A stretch of 33,417 nt of DNA. It comes from Streptomyces tardus. GTDB lineage: Bacteria; Actinomycetota; Actinomycetes; Streptomycetales; Streptomycetaceae. The notes beneath the pieces were generated by a model, which was given only the letters and a program-made list of their open reading frames with translations, did no database searches and was not told where the DNA came from. The stretch is from NCBI RefSeq assembly GCF_018101125.2, contig NZ_JAELVF020000001.1, positions 2,948,505 to 2,981,921 of the forward strand, in the 5' to 3' direction. Numbering within the stretch: the first letter of the stretch is position 1; every line of letters starts with the position of its first letter. This document shows, one piece after another, positions 6,537 to 16,693 of this stretch. A program made the position numbers and the translations under genes.

Positions 6537-6610
6537 CGAGGACGGGCGCTTACGAGGACGGGCGCTTACGAAGACGGGCGTGCGCGAAGACGGGCGTGCG
6601 CGAAGGCGGG
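6537..6610. repeat. 16-bp tandem repeat, about 4.6 copies
   Basis: The units are cgaggacgggcgctta (6537-6552 and 6553-6568), cgaagacgggcgtgcg (6569-6584 and 6585-6600) and a partial unit from 6601. Two adjacent variants each occur twice, as expected for slippage or unequal exchange. It lies between the ArsR-like gene and the M23 peptidase gene, outside any credible frame. Confidence 0.75.
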
Positions 6611-6693
6611 GGCGAATGCGTATGAGGACGCACAGGCGACAAGCGGGTACCGGGCCGGTAGGCGAGGAGCCCACGGGCAGTGAGGGGAACGAC

Positions 6694-7671
6694 ATGTGGT
6701 GGAAGGCGCTGAGGAAGCGGCAGGGGCTGGTTTTTCTGGCGGCCGTGGTCTGCATTGCGGTGCCGACGACGCTGGGGCACGGCATCTCGCCGGTGTATCT
6801 GACCGGAATCGCGCTGCTGGTGCTGTGGTTCGTGTTGCGTGTGCCCTCGCGGCCCCGTGACGCCCGGCCCGTCGGCGAGGGCGAGGGCGTGCTGGTCGCG
6901 CCGCCCGTGGCCGGTCGCTGGAGTGCGTTGAACGGGCCGGCTGAGAAGGTGCCGAGCCACGGAACGCACGATCTCGGCCAGACGTACGCCATCGACGTAC
7001 TGCACGAGCCCGAGGGGCTCCCCGAGGACCGCAAGCGCCGCTTCCACCTGCTCTGGCCGCCGACCCGTACGCCCGCGCACTACGCCTCCTTCGGGCAGCC
7101 GCTGTTCGCCCCGGCGGACGGCGTGGTCGTACGGGCGGACGGCCGGCAGCGCGACCATCTTGGCCGGATGTCGACGCTGGGGCTGCTCTACCTCCTGCTG
7201 GAGGGGCTGGTGCGCTCCATGGGTGGCTACCGCTTCGTCCTCGGCAACCATGTGATCGTCCGCCTGGACACCCGCCGTACGGCTCCGCAGCAGCGCGCGG
7301 GGAGCCTCCCGGGAGCGGAAGACGCAGGGGAAGAGGCGGCGGAGAGTGCCGGGGGAGGCGCGGACTGCGAGGTGTACGCGGTGCTGGCTCATCTGCGCCG
7401 CGGTTCGCTGAGGGTCGCGGTGGGGGACAGAGTCGCCGAGGGGCAACGGCTCGGGGAGTGCGGCAACTCCGGCAACTCCTCCGACCCGCATCTGCACTTC
7501 CACCTCATGGACGGCGAGGAGCCGACCGGCGCCAGAGGTGTGCCCTTCAACTGGCGCTACCGGGACGAGGACGGGACTGAGCGCGTCGGTGTCCCGCGCA
7601 ACGGCCCGGCGTTCCGCATGGTGGCTCCGGCGTCGGGCACCTCGGCCCCGCCTCCGGGCGCTCGCCCCTGA
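6694..7671 (+). CDS. Membrane-anchored M23 family metallopeptidase
   Basis: A 325-residue protein from ATG 6694, preceded by GAGGGG with 7 bases of spacing. Two hydrophobic segments near the N-terminus (about residues 13-29 and 33-49) anchor it. The peptidase domain includes SHGTHDLGQTYAIDV (His and Asp zinc ligands), FAPADGVVVRADG, GNHVIVRLD and the hallmark DPHLHFHLMDG near residue 275, as in LytM-type zinc endopeptidases that cut peptidoglycan cross-links. An insertion of about 25 Glu/Ala/Gly-rich residues precedes the VYAVLAHL strand. Upstream lie the ArsR-like regulator and a tandem repeat. Confidence 0.85.
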   Translation: MWWKALRKRQGLVFLAAVVCIAVPTTLGHGISPVYLTGIALLVLWFVLRVPSRPRDARPVGEGEGVLVAPPVAGRWSALNGPAEKVPSHGTHDLGQTYAIDVLHEPEGLPEDRKRRFHLLWPPTRTPAHYASFGQPLFAPADGVVVRADGRQRDHLGRMSTLGLLYLLLEGLVRSMGGYRFVLGNHVIVRLDTRRTAPQQRAGSLPGAEDAGEEAAESAGGGADCEVYAVLAHLRRGSLRVAVGDRVAEGQRLGECGNSGNSSDPHLHFHLMDGEEPTGARGVPFNWRYRDEDGTERVGVPRNGPAFRMVAPASGTSAPPPGARP

Positions 7672-8401
7672 CCGCGGGGCGGGGCTGTACGGAGCGCGGA
7701 GGTCGGTGCCGCGCGGCCGAACAGCGCGACGCCGGTGGGTGGTTGAGGCGACCTGGCCGTGGGCGCCGGGGCGGTGCTCCGGGAGCTCCGGGGCGGTGGC
7801 CGACCAGCCGGTGCCTGTGCTGGGCCGTGCTGGGCTGTGCTGGGCTGTGCTGGGCGAGCGTGGCCGACCCCCGGCGAGCGTGGCCGACCCCCGGCGAGCG
7901 CGGCGGTACCGGGGCGAGCGTGGCGGTGAGGGGCGCGTCGGCGTGTATGGCGAGCGTGGCGGTGCGGGGCTGACGCGGCGGGTGCCGGCGGTGAGGGAGG
8001 CCGGTGCCGCTCTTCCGTGGCCCGCTGGATGTGTACCCAGCCGCGCAACGGGAACCCGGCCGGTAGGCAGGAGTCGGCGGTACGGGCCTGGCAGTAGCCG
8101 GGCGTACGAGCCGCTCGCGACCGGCTCGTACGGGAGCCCGTTGCGCCCGGTGGGCAACCAATCGCCGGGTGGGAATCGTCCTACCGGGTGGAGAGCAGTC
8201 GAAGACGTCACTCTCCACGGGGCAGAAGCGCGGGAACGCTTGTGACAGCCGTCTCACTGACGGCGGGGACGCGGCCCGCGGCGAACGCAGTCGGTCGTCC
8301 GTATCCGGCTTGACCTGGAGTTCCGCGCGTCTTGAAGACGCCCGGCCGGGGAGCTGTGGGGAGGCAGGGTACTGCACGTTCCGAAAAATGATGCGCCGGT
8401 T
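7672..8401. other. Non-coding, repeat-bearing region upstream of hrdD
   Basis: About 730 bases without a credible gene. Long open frames on both strands are compositionally biased (Arg/Pro/Gly) and resemble no family. The region contains the two-part minisatellite at 7816-7970 and ends at the hrdD promoter. Confidence 0.5.
7816..7970. repeat. Compound minisatellite (10-bp and 20-bp units)
   Basis: Four 10-base units of tgtgctgggc (one variant) span 7816-7855. They are followed by 20-base units starting cgagcg: two identical copies of cgagcgtggccgacccccgg (7855-7874 and 7875-7894), a diverged copy (7895-7914), and further diverged copies at 7915 and 7951. It is direct tandem repetition without spacers, hence not a CRISPR array. 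Confidence 0.75.
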
Positions 8402-8429
8402 GGGAATTCTGTCCCGATTCACGTCGTTG
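8402..8429 (+). promoter_or_regulatory. SigR-type promoter upstream of hrdD
   Basis: GGGAAT (8402-8407), exactly 18 bases, then GTTG (8426-8429) matches the SigR consensus (GGGAAT-N18-GTT). Known biology: hrdD of Streptomyces coelicolor is transcribed in part by the thiol-oxidative-stress sigma factor SigR. The predicted leader to ATG 8511 is about 75 bases. Confidence 0.8.
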
Positions 8430-8510
8430 TGATGTACGTGGGCAGAGGCCAATCAGGAGGGGTCGAGCCCGCCACCGACCAGTAGTCGAACCACTCGCAA
8501 GGGAGCACGC

Positions 8511-9521
8511 ATGGCAACCCGTGCCGTCGCCCGTCGTCAGTCCACCGCCCAGGGTTCTGACACGGCCAGCAGTGCGCGCGCAGGCGGCGAGACTGCCGAC
8601 CGCGACCTGGTCGGCATGTACCTGGACGAGATCGCACGCACCCCGCTGCTCGACGCCGCAAAGGAAGTGGAGCTCTCGCTCGCCATCGAGGCCGGTGTGT
8701 ACGCGCACCGGATTCTCGACGGGCTCGAGGAGCCGACCGCCAAGGACGCGCCCAGCGCCACCGCCGGCAGAGACGAGCTGGAGCTCGTAGTCGCCGAGGG
8801 CGAGCGCGCCAAGGAGACCTTCATCCGTTCCAACCTGCGACTCGTCGTCGCGGTTGCCAGGCGGTACCCGCGAAGTGGGCTCCCGCTGCTCGACCTGATC
8901 CAGGAGGGGAACGCTGGCCTGGTCCGCGCGGTGGAGAAGTTCGACTACCGCAAGGGCTTCAAGTTCTCCACCTATGCCACCTGGTGGATCCGGCAGGCGA
9001 TCACCCGGTCCATAGCGGACCAGTCCCGGACGATCCGGCTGCCCGTCCACCTGGTCGAGGAGCTCGGCCGCATCCGGCGCGTGCAGCGGGAGTTCAACCG
9101 TGAGCACGGCAGGGATGCCGAGCCCGCTGAGATCGCCGCCGAGCTCGACACCAAGCCCGAGCGCGTCGTCGACGTGCTGGACTGGGCGCGCGACCCGGTC
9201 AGTCTCAACATGGCCGTGGACGACGCCGGTGAGACCCAGTTCGGCGACCTGCTGGAGGACAGCGGGGCGATCTCGCCCGAGCAGTCGGTGCTCACGCTGC
9301 TGCGCAGCGAGGAGTTGGAGAGCCTGATCGGCCGGCTCGACCAGCGCACCGCCTCCATCATCCGCGCCCGCTACGGCATCCTCGACGGCAAGGAGCGCAC
9401 CCTCACCGAGGTCGGCAAACAGCACGGGCTGACTCGTGAGCGGATTCGGCAGATCGAGAAGCACGCGCTGCTGGAGCTGAAGAAGCTCGCGCACGACACC
9501 GGTTTCGACGCGGCTGCGTAG
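8511..9521 (+). CDS. hrdD: Principal-type RNA polymerase sigma factor HrdD
   Basis: A 336-residue sigma-70 group 2 factor from ATG 8511, preceded by AAGGGAG with good spacing. Region 1.2 (DLVGMYLDEIARTPLL) is followed by region 2 (NLRLVVAVARRYPRSGLPLL; EKFDYRKGFKFSTYATWWIR with the -10 recognition helix), region 3 (VHLVEELGRIRRVQREFNRE) and region 4.2 (EVGKQHGLTRERIRQIEKHA, -35 recognition). The N-terminus MATRAVARRQS and overall length match HrdD rather than the longer HrdB. HrdD is a non-essential HrdB paralogue with nearly the same promoter preference. The SigR-type promoter upstream implies induction by disulphide stress. Confidence 0.92.
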   Translation: MATRAVARRQSTAQGSDTASSARAGGETADRDLVGMYLDEIARTPLLDAAKEVELSLAIEAGVYAHRILDGLEEPTAKDAPSATAGRDELELVVAEGERAKETFIRSNLRLVVAVARRYPRSGLPLLDLIQEGNAGLVRAVEKFDYRKGFKFSTYATWWIRQAITRSIADQSRTIRLPVHLVEELGRIRRVQREFNREHGRDAEPAEIAAELDTKPERVVDVLDWARDPVSLNMAVDDAGETQFGDLLEDSGAISPEQSVLTLLRSEELESLIGRLDQRTASIIRARYGILDGKERTLTEVGKQHGLTRERIRQIEKHALLELKKLAHDTGFDAAA

Positions 9522-9526
9522 CCCGC

Positions 9527-9552
9527 GCCCGGCTGCCGTTCCGGAGCCGGGC
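9527..9552 (+). terminator. Terminator after hrdD
   Basis: GCCCGGCT (9527-9534) and AGCCGGGC (9545-9552) form an 8-base perfect stem with a 10-base loop starting 5 bases after the hrdD stop. No T tract follows, as is common in this group. Confidence 0.5.
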
Positions 9553-9983
9553 CCGGGCTGCCGGTCCGGCTCGGAGGCCGTATGGCGAGCGGGGTGGCGG
9601 GTGGCGGTGAGAAGTGAAGAGCCAGCGGGTCGTATCGCGGCCCGCCTCGAGGAGCCCCCGGTGGCGGACCCCCGCCGTCCCCGGGGGCTCCGCCCTGTCC
9701 GGGCCCCTTGTCGGCTCCTGGTTTCCGCGCCCGTCCCCGGGTTCTGCGTCGGTGGCGTACGGGACGGGAGGCCACGGGGTGGCCGGGTGCCCGCCCGACC
9801 GCGGGCGCGGGTGCCGGACTCTGCTGCCGGCCCGGCCCGGGCCGTTTCGGTCGGGTCGCGTCGGTCGGGTCGCGTCCGCCGGGTGGTTCGGCCGGGTCGC
9901 GTCGCGTCGGCCGGCCGGGGTCGGCCGCGTGGGAGCGAAGAGTGGCGCGGGCGGCGCGGCTCTGACCACCGGCCCTCGGTAAT
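9553..9983. other. Non-coding GC-rich region between hrdD and fruR
   Basis: No credible gene. It contains short degenerate repeats of gggtcgcgtc (about 9845-9910). Open frames antisense to this region run on through hrdD and have no family features. Confidence 0.45.
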
Positions 9984-10038
9984 GCCCGAACGTGCCCAGG
10001 TGAATGTCCGTACGTGTTTACTTCGCCTGGGTTCGGGC
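9984..10038. promoter_or_regulatory. Imperfect inverted repeat around the fruR promoter -35
   Basis: GCCCGAA-cgtg-CCCAGG (9984-10000) is mirrored by CCTGGG-TTCGGGC (10026-10038). The arms match except for a 4-base insertion in the left one. The right arm fills the spacer between the predicted -35 and -10. It may be the FruR operator, but this is unproven. Confidence 0.4.
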
Positions 10039-10045
10039 GTAGCGT
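10017..10045 (+). promoter_or_regulatory. Predicted housekeeping promoter of the fruRKA locus
   Basis: TTTACT (10017-10022), 17 bases, TAGCGT (10040-10045). It is close to the streptomycete TTGAC-N17-TAGRRT pattern and places transcription about 40 bases before fruR. Confidence 0.6.
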
Positions 10046-10090
10046 GACGCCTCCACCGGAGTCGGGCAGGGGAAACGGACCCAGTCACAG

Positions 10091-10852
10091 ATGTACGCAG
10101 CCGAACGCCAGCAGGAGATCGTCCGCATCGCCAGGGAGAGCGGGCGGGTGGACGTGGTGTCGCTCGCAGCCGAGTTCCGGGTCACCGCCGAGACCGTACG
10201 GCGCGACCTCAAGACGCTCGACCGTGCCGGGATGCTGCGGCGGGTGCACGGCGGCGCGATCCCCGTCGGGCACTTCGAACTCGAACCCGACCTCAGCGAA
10301 CGCGAGAGCACCGCCGGCGAGGAGAAGGCCCGGATCGCGCAGGCCGCCCTGGAGGAGCTTCCGGCCGACGGCAGCGTCGTGCTCGACGCCGGCACCACCA
10401 CCGGACAGCTCGCCGCGGCCTTCCCGCTCGCGGCCGAACTCACCGTGCTCACCCACGCGTTGCCGCTCGCCGCGCGGCTGGCCGACCACCCCGCGATCGA
10501 TCTCCACCTGGTCGGCGGACGAGTGCGGCACCGGACCCGGGCCGCGGTCGACGACTGGGCGCTGCGCACCTACCGCGAGATCAACGCCGACGTGCTCTTC
10601 CTCGCCACCAACGGGTTCTCACCCGAGGGCGGGCTGACGACTCCCGACCTCGCCGAGGCCGCGGTCAAACGGGAGTTGATCGCCGCGGCCCGCCGGGTCG
10701 TCCTGCTCGCCGACTCCTCCAAACACGGCCAAGAGCACTTCGCCCGGTTCGGGAGGCTCTCCCAGATCGACCTGCTGATCACAGACACCGGACTGGACCC
10801 TGCGACCGCGCGGGACATCGAGGCGCAGGGCACGGAGGTGGCGCGCGTATGA
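10091..10852 (+). CDS. fruR: DeoR-family fructose regulator FruR
   Basis: A 253-residue DeoR-family repressor. The N-terminal winged helix (MYAAERQQEIVRIARESGRV through VTAETVRRDLKTLDRAGMLR and VHGGAIP) is the DeoR signature. The C-terminal domain has the sugar-phosphate-sensing DeoR fold (VVLDAGTTTGQLA, LATNGFSPEGGLTTPD, VLLADSSKHG). Its start is fixed by family alignment; the purine-rich stretch AGGGGAAACGG lies about 10-20 bases upstream. It is the first gene of the fructose locus, and its stop overlaps fruK by four bases (ATGA). The expected inducer is fructose 1-phosphate or a related phosphate (family inference). Confidence 0.88.
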   Translation: MYAAERQQEIVRIARESGRVDVVSLAAEFRVTAETVRRDLKTLDRAGMLRRVHGGAIPVGHFELEPDLSERESTAGEEKARIAQAALEELPADGSVVLDAGTTTGQLAAAFPLAAELTVLTHALPLAARLADHPAIDLHLVGGRVRHRTRAAVDDWALRTYREINADVLFLATNGFSPEGGLTTPDLAEAAVKRELIAAARRVVLLADSSKHGQEHFARFGRLSQIDLLITDTGLDPATARDIEAQGTEVARV

Positions 10853-11802
10853 CCATCCTGACCGTCACGCCCAACCCGAGCCTGGACCGCACCTACGAGG
10901 TGCCCGGGCTGGACCGCGGCGCGGTGCTCCGCGCGGACACCGACCGGGTGGAGCCCGGAGGGAAGGGTGTGAACGTGTCCCGCGCGGTGTACGCCGCCGG
11001 TCTGCGCACTGTCGCCGTACTGCCGCTCGGCGGACCCGAGGGCGAGCAACTGCGCACCCTGCTCCAGGACGAGAGCATCCGGGTCGCGGGCGTACGCGTC
11101 GCCGGCCCCACCCGCGTCAACGTCTCGGTCGTCGAACCCGAGGGCACGGTCACCAAGCTCAACGCGCCCGGACCGGAGCTGACCCGCGACGAATCCGAGG
11201 AACTGCTCGAAGCCGTACGCGGCGAGGCGGCGCGGCACGCGGCCCGTTGGGTCGCCTGCTGCGGCAGCCTGCCCCGCGGGCTGCCGCAGCACTGGTACGC
11301 CGGGCTCGTCGCACGGGTGCACCGGGCCGGTGTACGGATCGCGCTGGACACCTCCGGGCCTGCGCTGCGGGCCGCGCTCGGGGAGCGGCCGGACATCGTC
11401 AAGCCCAACGCCCTGGAACTGGCCGAGACCGTCGAACGCCCGCTGCTGACGGTGGGCGACGCTGTCAAGGCCGCGGAGGAACTGCGGCAGTTGGGCGCGC
11501 GCGGTGTGCTCGCCAGCCTCGGTGCAGACGGCCAACTGCTTGTCGACTCGACCGGAACGTACTTCGGCCACGCACCCGTCACCTCCGTACGCAGCACCGT
11601 CGGCGCCGGGGACGCCTCGCTGGCGGGCTTCCTGGCGGGCGGTGGAGCCGGGCCGGACGCACTGGCCGCCGCCGTCGCCCACGGCGCCGCGGCAGTACAA
11701 CTGCCCGGCAGCCAGATGCCGCGTCCCGGCGATCTGGTCGGCAGCGCCGTGGCGGTGACCACCGACGTTCCACTGGACCGGCCGCTTCGGGACACGACGT
11801 AG
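10849..11802 (+). CDS. fruK: 1-phosphofructokinase FruK
   Basis: A 317-residue PfkB-family sugar kinase from ATG 10849, overlapping the fruR stop (ATGA). It converts fructose 1-phosphate, delivered by FruA, into fructose 1,6-bisphosphate with ATP. Visible motifs are TPNPSLDRTYEV at the N-terminus, the substrate-binding GGKGVNVSRA, and the ATP-binding/catalytic STVGAGDASLAGFLAG near residue 250 with Asp as base. Length and order match 1-phosphofructokinases. It is translationally coupled to fruR and followed after 222 bases by fruA. Confidence 0.92.
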   Translation: MTILTVTPNPSLDRTYEVPGLDRGAVLRADTDRVEPGGKGVNVSRAVYAAGLRTVAVLPLGGPEGEQLRTLLQDESIRVAGVRVAGPTRVNVSVVEPEGTVTKLNAPGPELTRDESEELLEAVRGEAARHAARWVACCGSLPRGLPQHWYAGLVARVHRAGVRIALDTSGPALRAALGERPDIVKPNALELAETVERPLLTVGDAVKAAEELRQLGARGVLASLGADGQLLVDSTGTYFGHAPVTSVRSTVGAGDASLAGFLAGGGAGPDALAAAVAHGAAAVQLPGSQMPRPGDLVGSAVAVTTDVPLDRPLRDTT

Positions 11803-12024
11803 CGCCGGCCGACTGCCGGGTGCTTCCGGCGAGCGGCCGCCCCGCGCCGCGCCGGCCGGAGCCCGTCGGTACGGACGTCGTACCCCGGCAGCTGTCCCGG
11901 CCCCGCGAGCACCACGAATCACGTTTCCCCCACCTCCCACCCGACGAGCCTCTCGACCCGTACCCAGTCCCAGCACCACCCCCAGCATCAGTCCCAGCCC
12001 TTTCAGTGCCATCGGAGCCGTGCG

Positions 12025-14265
<2,241 letters not shown>

Positions 14266-14542
14266 ACTCCCGACCGCCGGCCCCGGGCGGACCGCGTGTC
14301 CTGCGCCTGCGACCGACCGTGGCCTGAACGACCGACCGGGGGCCCTGCGCCCGACCGCGGGAGACTCCTCGCCCGGTTGCAGGCCCCGCGTCGACCCGGT
14401 GCGGTCGCCGGCGCAGGCCTCGGTGTACGTCTCGGCGCACGGGCTCCCGTACGCCGAGACCTCGGTCCGCAACGGACTCCGGCACCCTGGCCGGCGGCCC
14501 ACCCCGGCCTGTGGCCCACCCCGGCCGGTCGCCCAGCTCGGC

Positions 14543-14571
14543 CCAACCGGCCGGGGAGACCGGCCGGTTGG
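14543..14571. terminator. Hairpin, probable terminator downstream of fruA
   Basis: CCAACCGGCCGG (14543-14554) and CCGGCCGGTTGG (14560-14571) form a perfect 12-base stem around GGAGA. It is symmetric and could act for both convergent transcripts. Confidence 0.55.
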
Positions 14572-14579
14572 CCCCTCCC

Positions 14580-14610
14580 GGCCCCTCCCGGCCCCTGGCG
14601 GGGAGGGGCC
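14580..14610. terminator. Second hairpin downstream of fruA
   Basis: GGCCCCTCCC (14580-14589) pairs with GGGAGGGGCC (14601-14610) around an 11-base loop, right after the 12-base hairpin. The left arm is preceded by another copy of the same 10-mer (14570-14579), so two alternative stems are possible. Confidence 0.5.
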
Positions 14611-14876
14611 CAGCAAGGCCCGCGGCTGCTACCGCCCGCCGCCCTGTCCACCCTCCGCTCCAAGGTCGTCGTCCTCATCAACGCCGCAACTGTCGTGCGG
14701 CCAACCGAGAAAGCCCCGCCGCGCGAAGCTCGTTGGCCGGACCGGACGCCCTCCCTGCTCCCGCGTGTCCTCGCCCGCGTGCTCTCAGCCGCAGGCTCCG
14801 TGCCCTCGGACGCGGGCTTCGTGCCCAGCGGCTTTCCCGCACCGGGCGCCTGTGCGGCTTGGCGATTCCCTCTTCC

Positions 14877-15977
14877 TCAACTCCTCCCGTAGAGCTCGCG
14901 ATAGGACAGAAACTCGCCGCCGGGCACGGTCACGCTCTCCGCCTCCAGCGCGGCGTTCACCACCGCGCGCATCAGTACGTCCGCGCCGGCGGCCAGTACC
15001 TCGTTGACCTCCTTGATCCGGGTGAGCCCGTCACTGCCGGGGCTCTCCTCGCCCTGCCAGCCGCTGCCTGCGCTGCCAGAACTGCCGGAACCGCCCGGGT
15101 GAGTCCCGGTGGCCATCGCGAACACGCTGTCGCCGTCGTGCAGCAGATGCGCCGGGCGTACGGACCGCGCCAGCCCGTCGTGGGACGTTCCCGCCAGCTT
15201 CTGCGCCTGGGCCTTCGTCAGCACGGCGTCGGTCGCGACGACGGCAATGGTCGTGTTCAACGGAGAAACGCCCGAATGCCGCTGTGCGGCGGCCATGCGC
15301 TCCTGCGCGCGACGGTGCTGCTCCGCACTCGGCAAATTCGTGCGCCCGTCGAACAGTTCGCCGTAGAGCGCGCCGGTCGCCGGGTCGAGGAAGGAGCCCA
15401 CGGCGTTCACCACCACCACGGCGCCCACGGTCACTCCGGACGGCAACACGGTGGCGGCCGTGCCCACCCCGCCCTTGAGGCCGCCGGCGACCGCGCCCAC
15501 ACCGGCACCGCTGTTCCCGACCCGGACAGTGGACGCGCGGGCGGCGTCCTCCACCGCCGCTCTGCCGAGAGCCGCGTTCGGCCGGGCCTTCCAGTCGCCG
15601 CCGCGTCCGAGGTCGAAGAGGCAGGCCGCGGGTACCACCGGTACGACCTGGCCCGGTTCCGGCCCCACCGGCACGCCGCGCCCCTGCTCCTCCAACCAGG
15701 CCGCGACACCGCTCGCGGAGTCCAAGCCGTAGGCGCTGCCACCGGTGAGGACGACGGCGTCCACGCGCTCCACCAGATTGCGAGGGTCCAGGGCATCGGT
15801 CTCCCGGGTGCCCGGGCCGCCACCTCGCACGTCCACCGCGGCCACCGCGCCGCCCGGCGGTGCCAGCACAACGGTCGTGCCGGTGAGCCAGCCGCCACCG
15901 ACGCGCTCGGCATGGCCGACGCGTACGCCGGGAACTGCCATGATCGAACGGGCTGTTGAAGTCTGTTTGTCTGCCAC
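14877..15977 (-). CDS. P1/S58 family (DmpA-like) N-terminal nucleophile peptidase
   Basis: A 366-residue protein if it starts at GTG 15977; ATG 15941 (MAVPGVRVGHAER) is the alternative. I prefer the longer form because relatives carry several residues before VPGVRVGH, but neither has a clear ribosome site. Features include VRGGGPGTRETDALDPRNLV, VLTGGSAYGLDSASGVAAWL, ALGRAAVEDAARAS, NSGAGVGAVAGGLKGGVGTA and SPLNTTIAVVATDAVLTKAQ. The last holds the nucleophile region where DmpA-type enzymes self-cleave. Such enzymes are aminopeptidases or cyclic-amide hydrolases; the substrate cannot be read from sequence. A short Gly/Ser insertion (GGSGSSGSAGSG) lies near residue 310. Confidence 0.82.
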   Translation of the reverse strand: MADKQTSTARSIMAVPGVRVGHAERVGGGWLTGTTVVLAPPGGAVAAVDVRGGGPGTRETDALDPRNLVERVDAVVLTGGSAYGLDSASGVAAWLEEQGRGVPVGPEPGQVVPVVPAACLFDLGRGGDWKARPNAALGRAAVEDAARASTVRVGNSGAGVGAVAGGLKGGVGTAATVLPSGVTVGAVVVVNAVGSFLDPATGALYGELFDGRTNLPSAEQHRRAQERMAAAQRHSGVSPLNTTIAVVATDAVLTKAQAQKLAGTSHDGLARSVRPAHLLHDGDSVFAMATGTHPGGSGSSGSAGSGWQGEESPGSDGLTRIKEVNEVLAAGADVLMRAVVNAALEAESVTVPGGEFLSYRELYGRS

Positions 15978-16207
15978 ACCCCAAGGGGTATCAAGTCCGC
16001 CGGCAGCACGCTCCGCCCATTCTCGAACGGGTCGTGCCGGCCGCCGTCCCTGCGCAGCGCCGGCCTGGTCCGAACTCTGCCGCCGAGGGCGGTGCCGACC
16101 CGCCCAGGCCGCGCTGTCCGGCCCGGGCCCGGCCCGCCGCACGGCTCCTGAGTGGGCGTCAATAAGACGTTGATCGGACGTTCATCGCCTCGGCGGAGGC
16201 TGGGAAC

Positions 16208-16693
16208 ATGTCGGCCGATCACTCCACACCACCGCCACCGGACTCCTCTGACAACCTGCCGCCCACACCTGGAGCGGAGTTCATCCACTTCCAGCTGGTC
16301 GCGCAGGCCAAGCAGGCTGCCGGAACACTGCGCAGCCTCGGTGTCACCGCAGGTGAGCACGTAGCCGTACTGCTGCCGATGGCACCCGAATCGGTGGTCG
16401 TGACGATGGCCTGCGGTCGGCTCGCGGCGATCCGAACGACCCTGCCGCTCGGTGAGCCGGCCGGAATGCTGCGGCGACGCCTTGTCGAGAGCGGCGCCCG
16501 CGTGGTCATCACGGCGGACAGCTGTTACTACAACGAACAGCGCTACGCGGCGAAGAAGGTTCTGGACGCCGCGCTCACCGGCTGCCCGGCAGTCGAGAGG
16601 GTGCTGGTGGTCCACCGGCTTCCCGGGCCCGTGCCCTGGAGCCCGGACCGCGATCTCTGGTGGCACCAGGCGCTGGATACCCTGGAGGAATGA
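16208..16693 (+). CDS. Orphan N-terminal fragment of an acetyl-CoA-synthetase-like enzyme
   Basis: A 161-residue protein from ATG 16208, with GGAGG 8 bases upstream. Residues about 24-155 align by eye with the N-terminal subdomain of acetyl-CoA synthetase: LRSLGVTAGEHVAVLLPMAP, the region of VVITADSCYYNEQRYAAKKV, and CPAVERVLVVHR ending in DLWWHQAL. In a full enzyme this region precedes the adenylation motifs (TSGTTGxPK and beyond), which are absent. The stop is clean and followed by a coupled gene. It cannot activate acetate by itself and may be a domesticated regulatory or binding domain. Overlap with the next gene is ATGA. Confidence 0.72.
   Translation: MSADHSTPPPPDSSDNLPPTPGAEFIHFQLVAQAKQAAGTLRSLGVTAGEHVAVLLPMAPESVVVTMACGRLAAIRTTLPLGEPAGMLRRRLVESGARVVITADSCYYNEQRYAAKKVLDAALTGCPAVERVLVVHRLPGPVPWSPDRDLWWHQALDTLEE

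Larger units (their letters stand above)
14266..14876. other. Non-coding region with transcription-end hairpins
   Basis: About 610 bases between convergent fruA and the S58 peptidase gene. No credible gene is seen. The region contains two strong hairpins at 14543-14571 and 14580-14610. Confidence 0.5.

Noticed and set aside
7816..7970. Possible CRISPR array
   Set aside because: Units are contiguous 10- and 20-base tandem repeats without unique spacers, and no cas genes are present.
6550..8211. A 553-codon minus-strand open frame
   Set aside because: Antisense to the M23 peptidase and repeat DNA; a typical product of high-GC third-position bias.
8208..10088. A 626-codon minus-strand open frame
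   Set aside because: Antisense to hrdD and composed of biased sequence without recognisable motifs.
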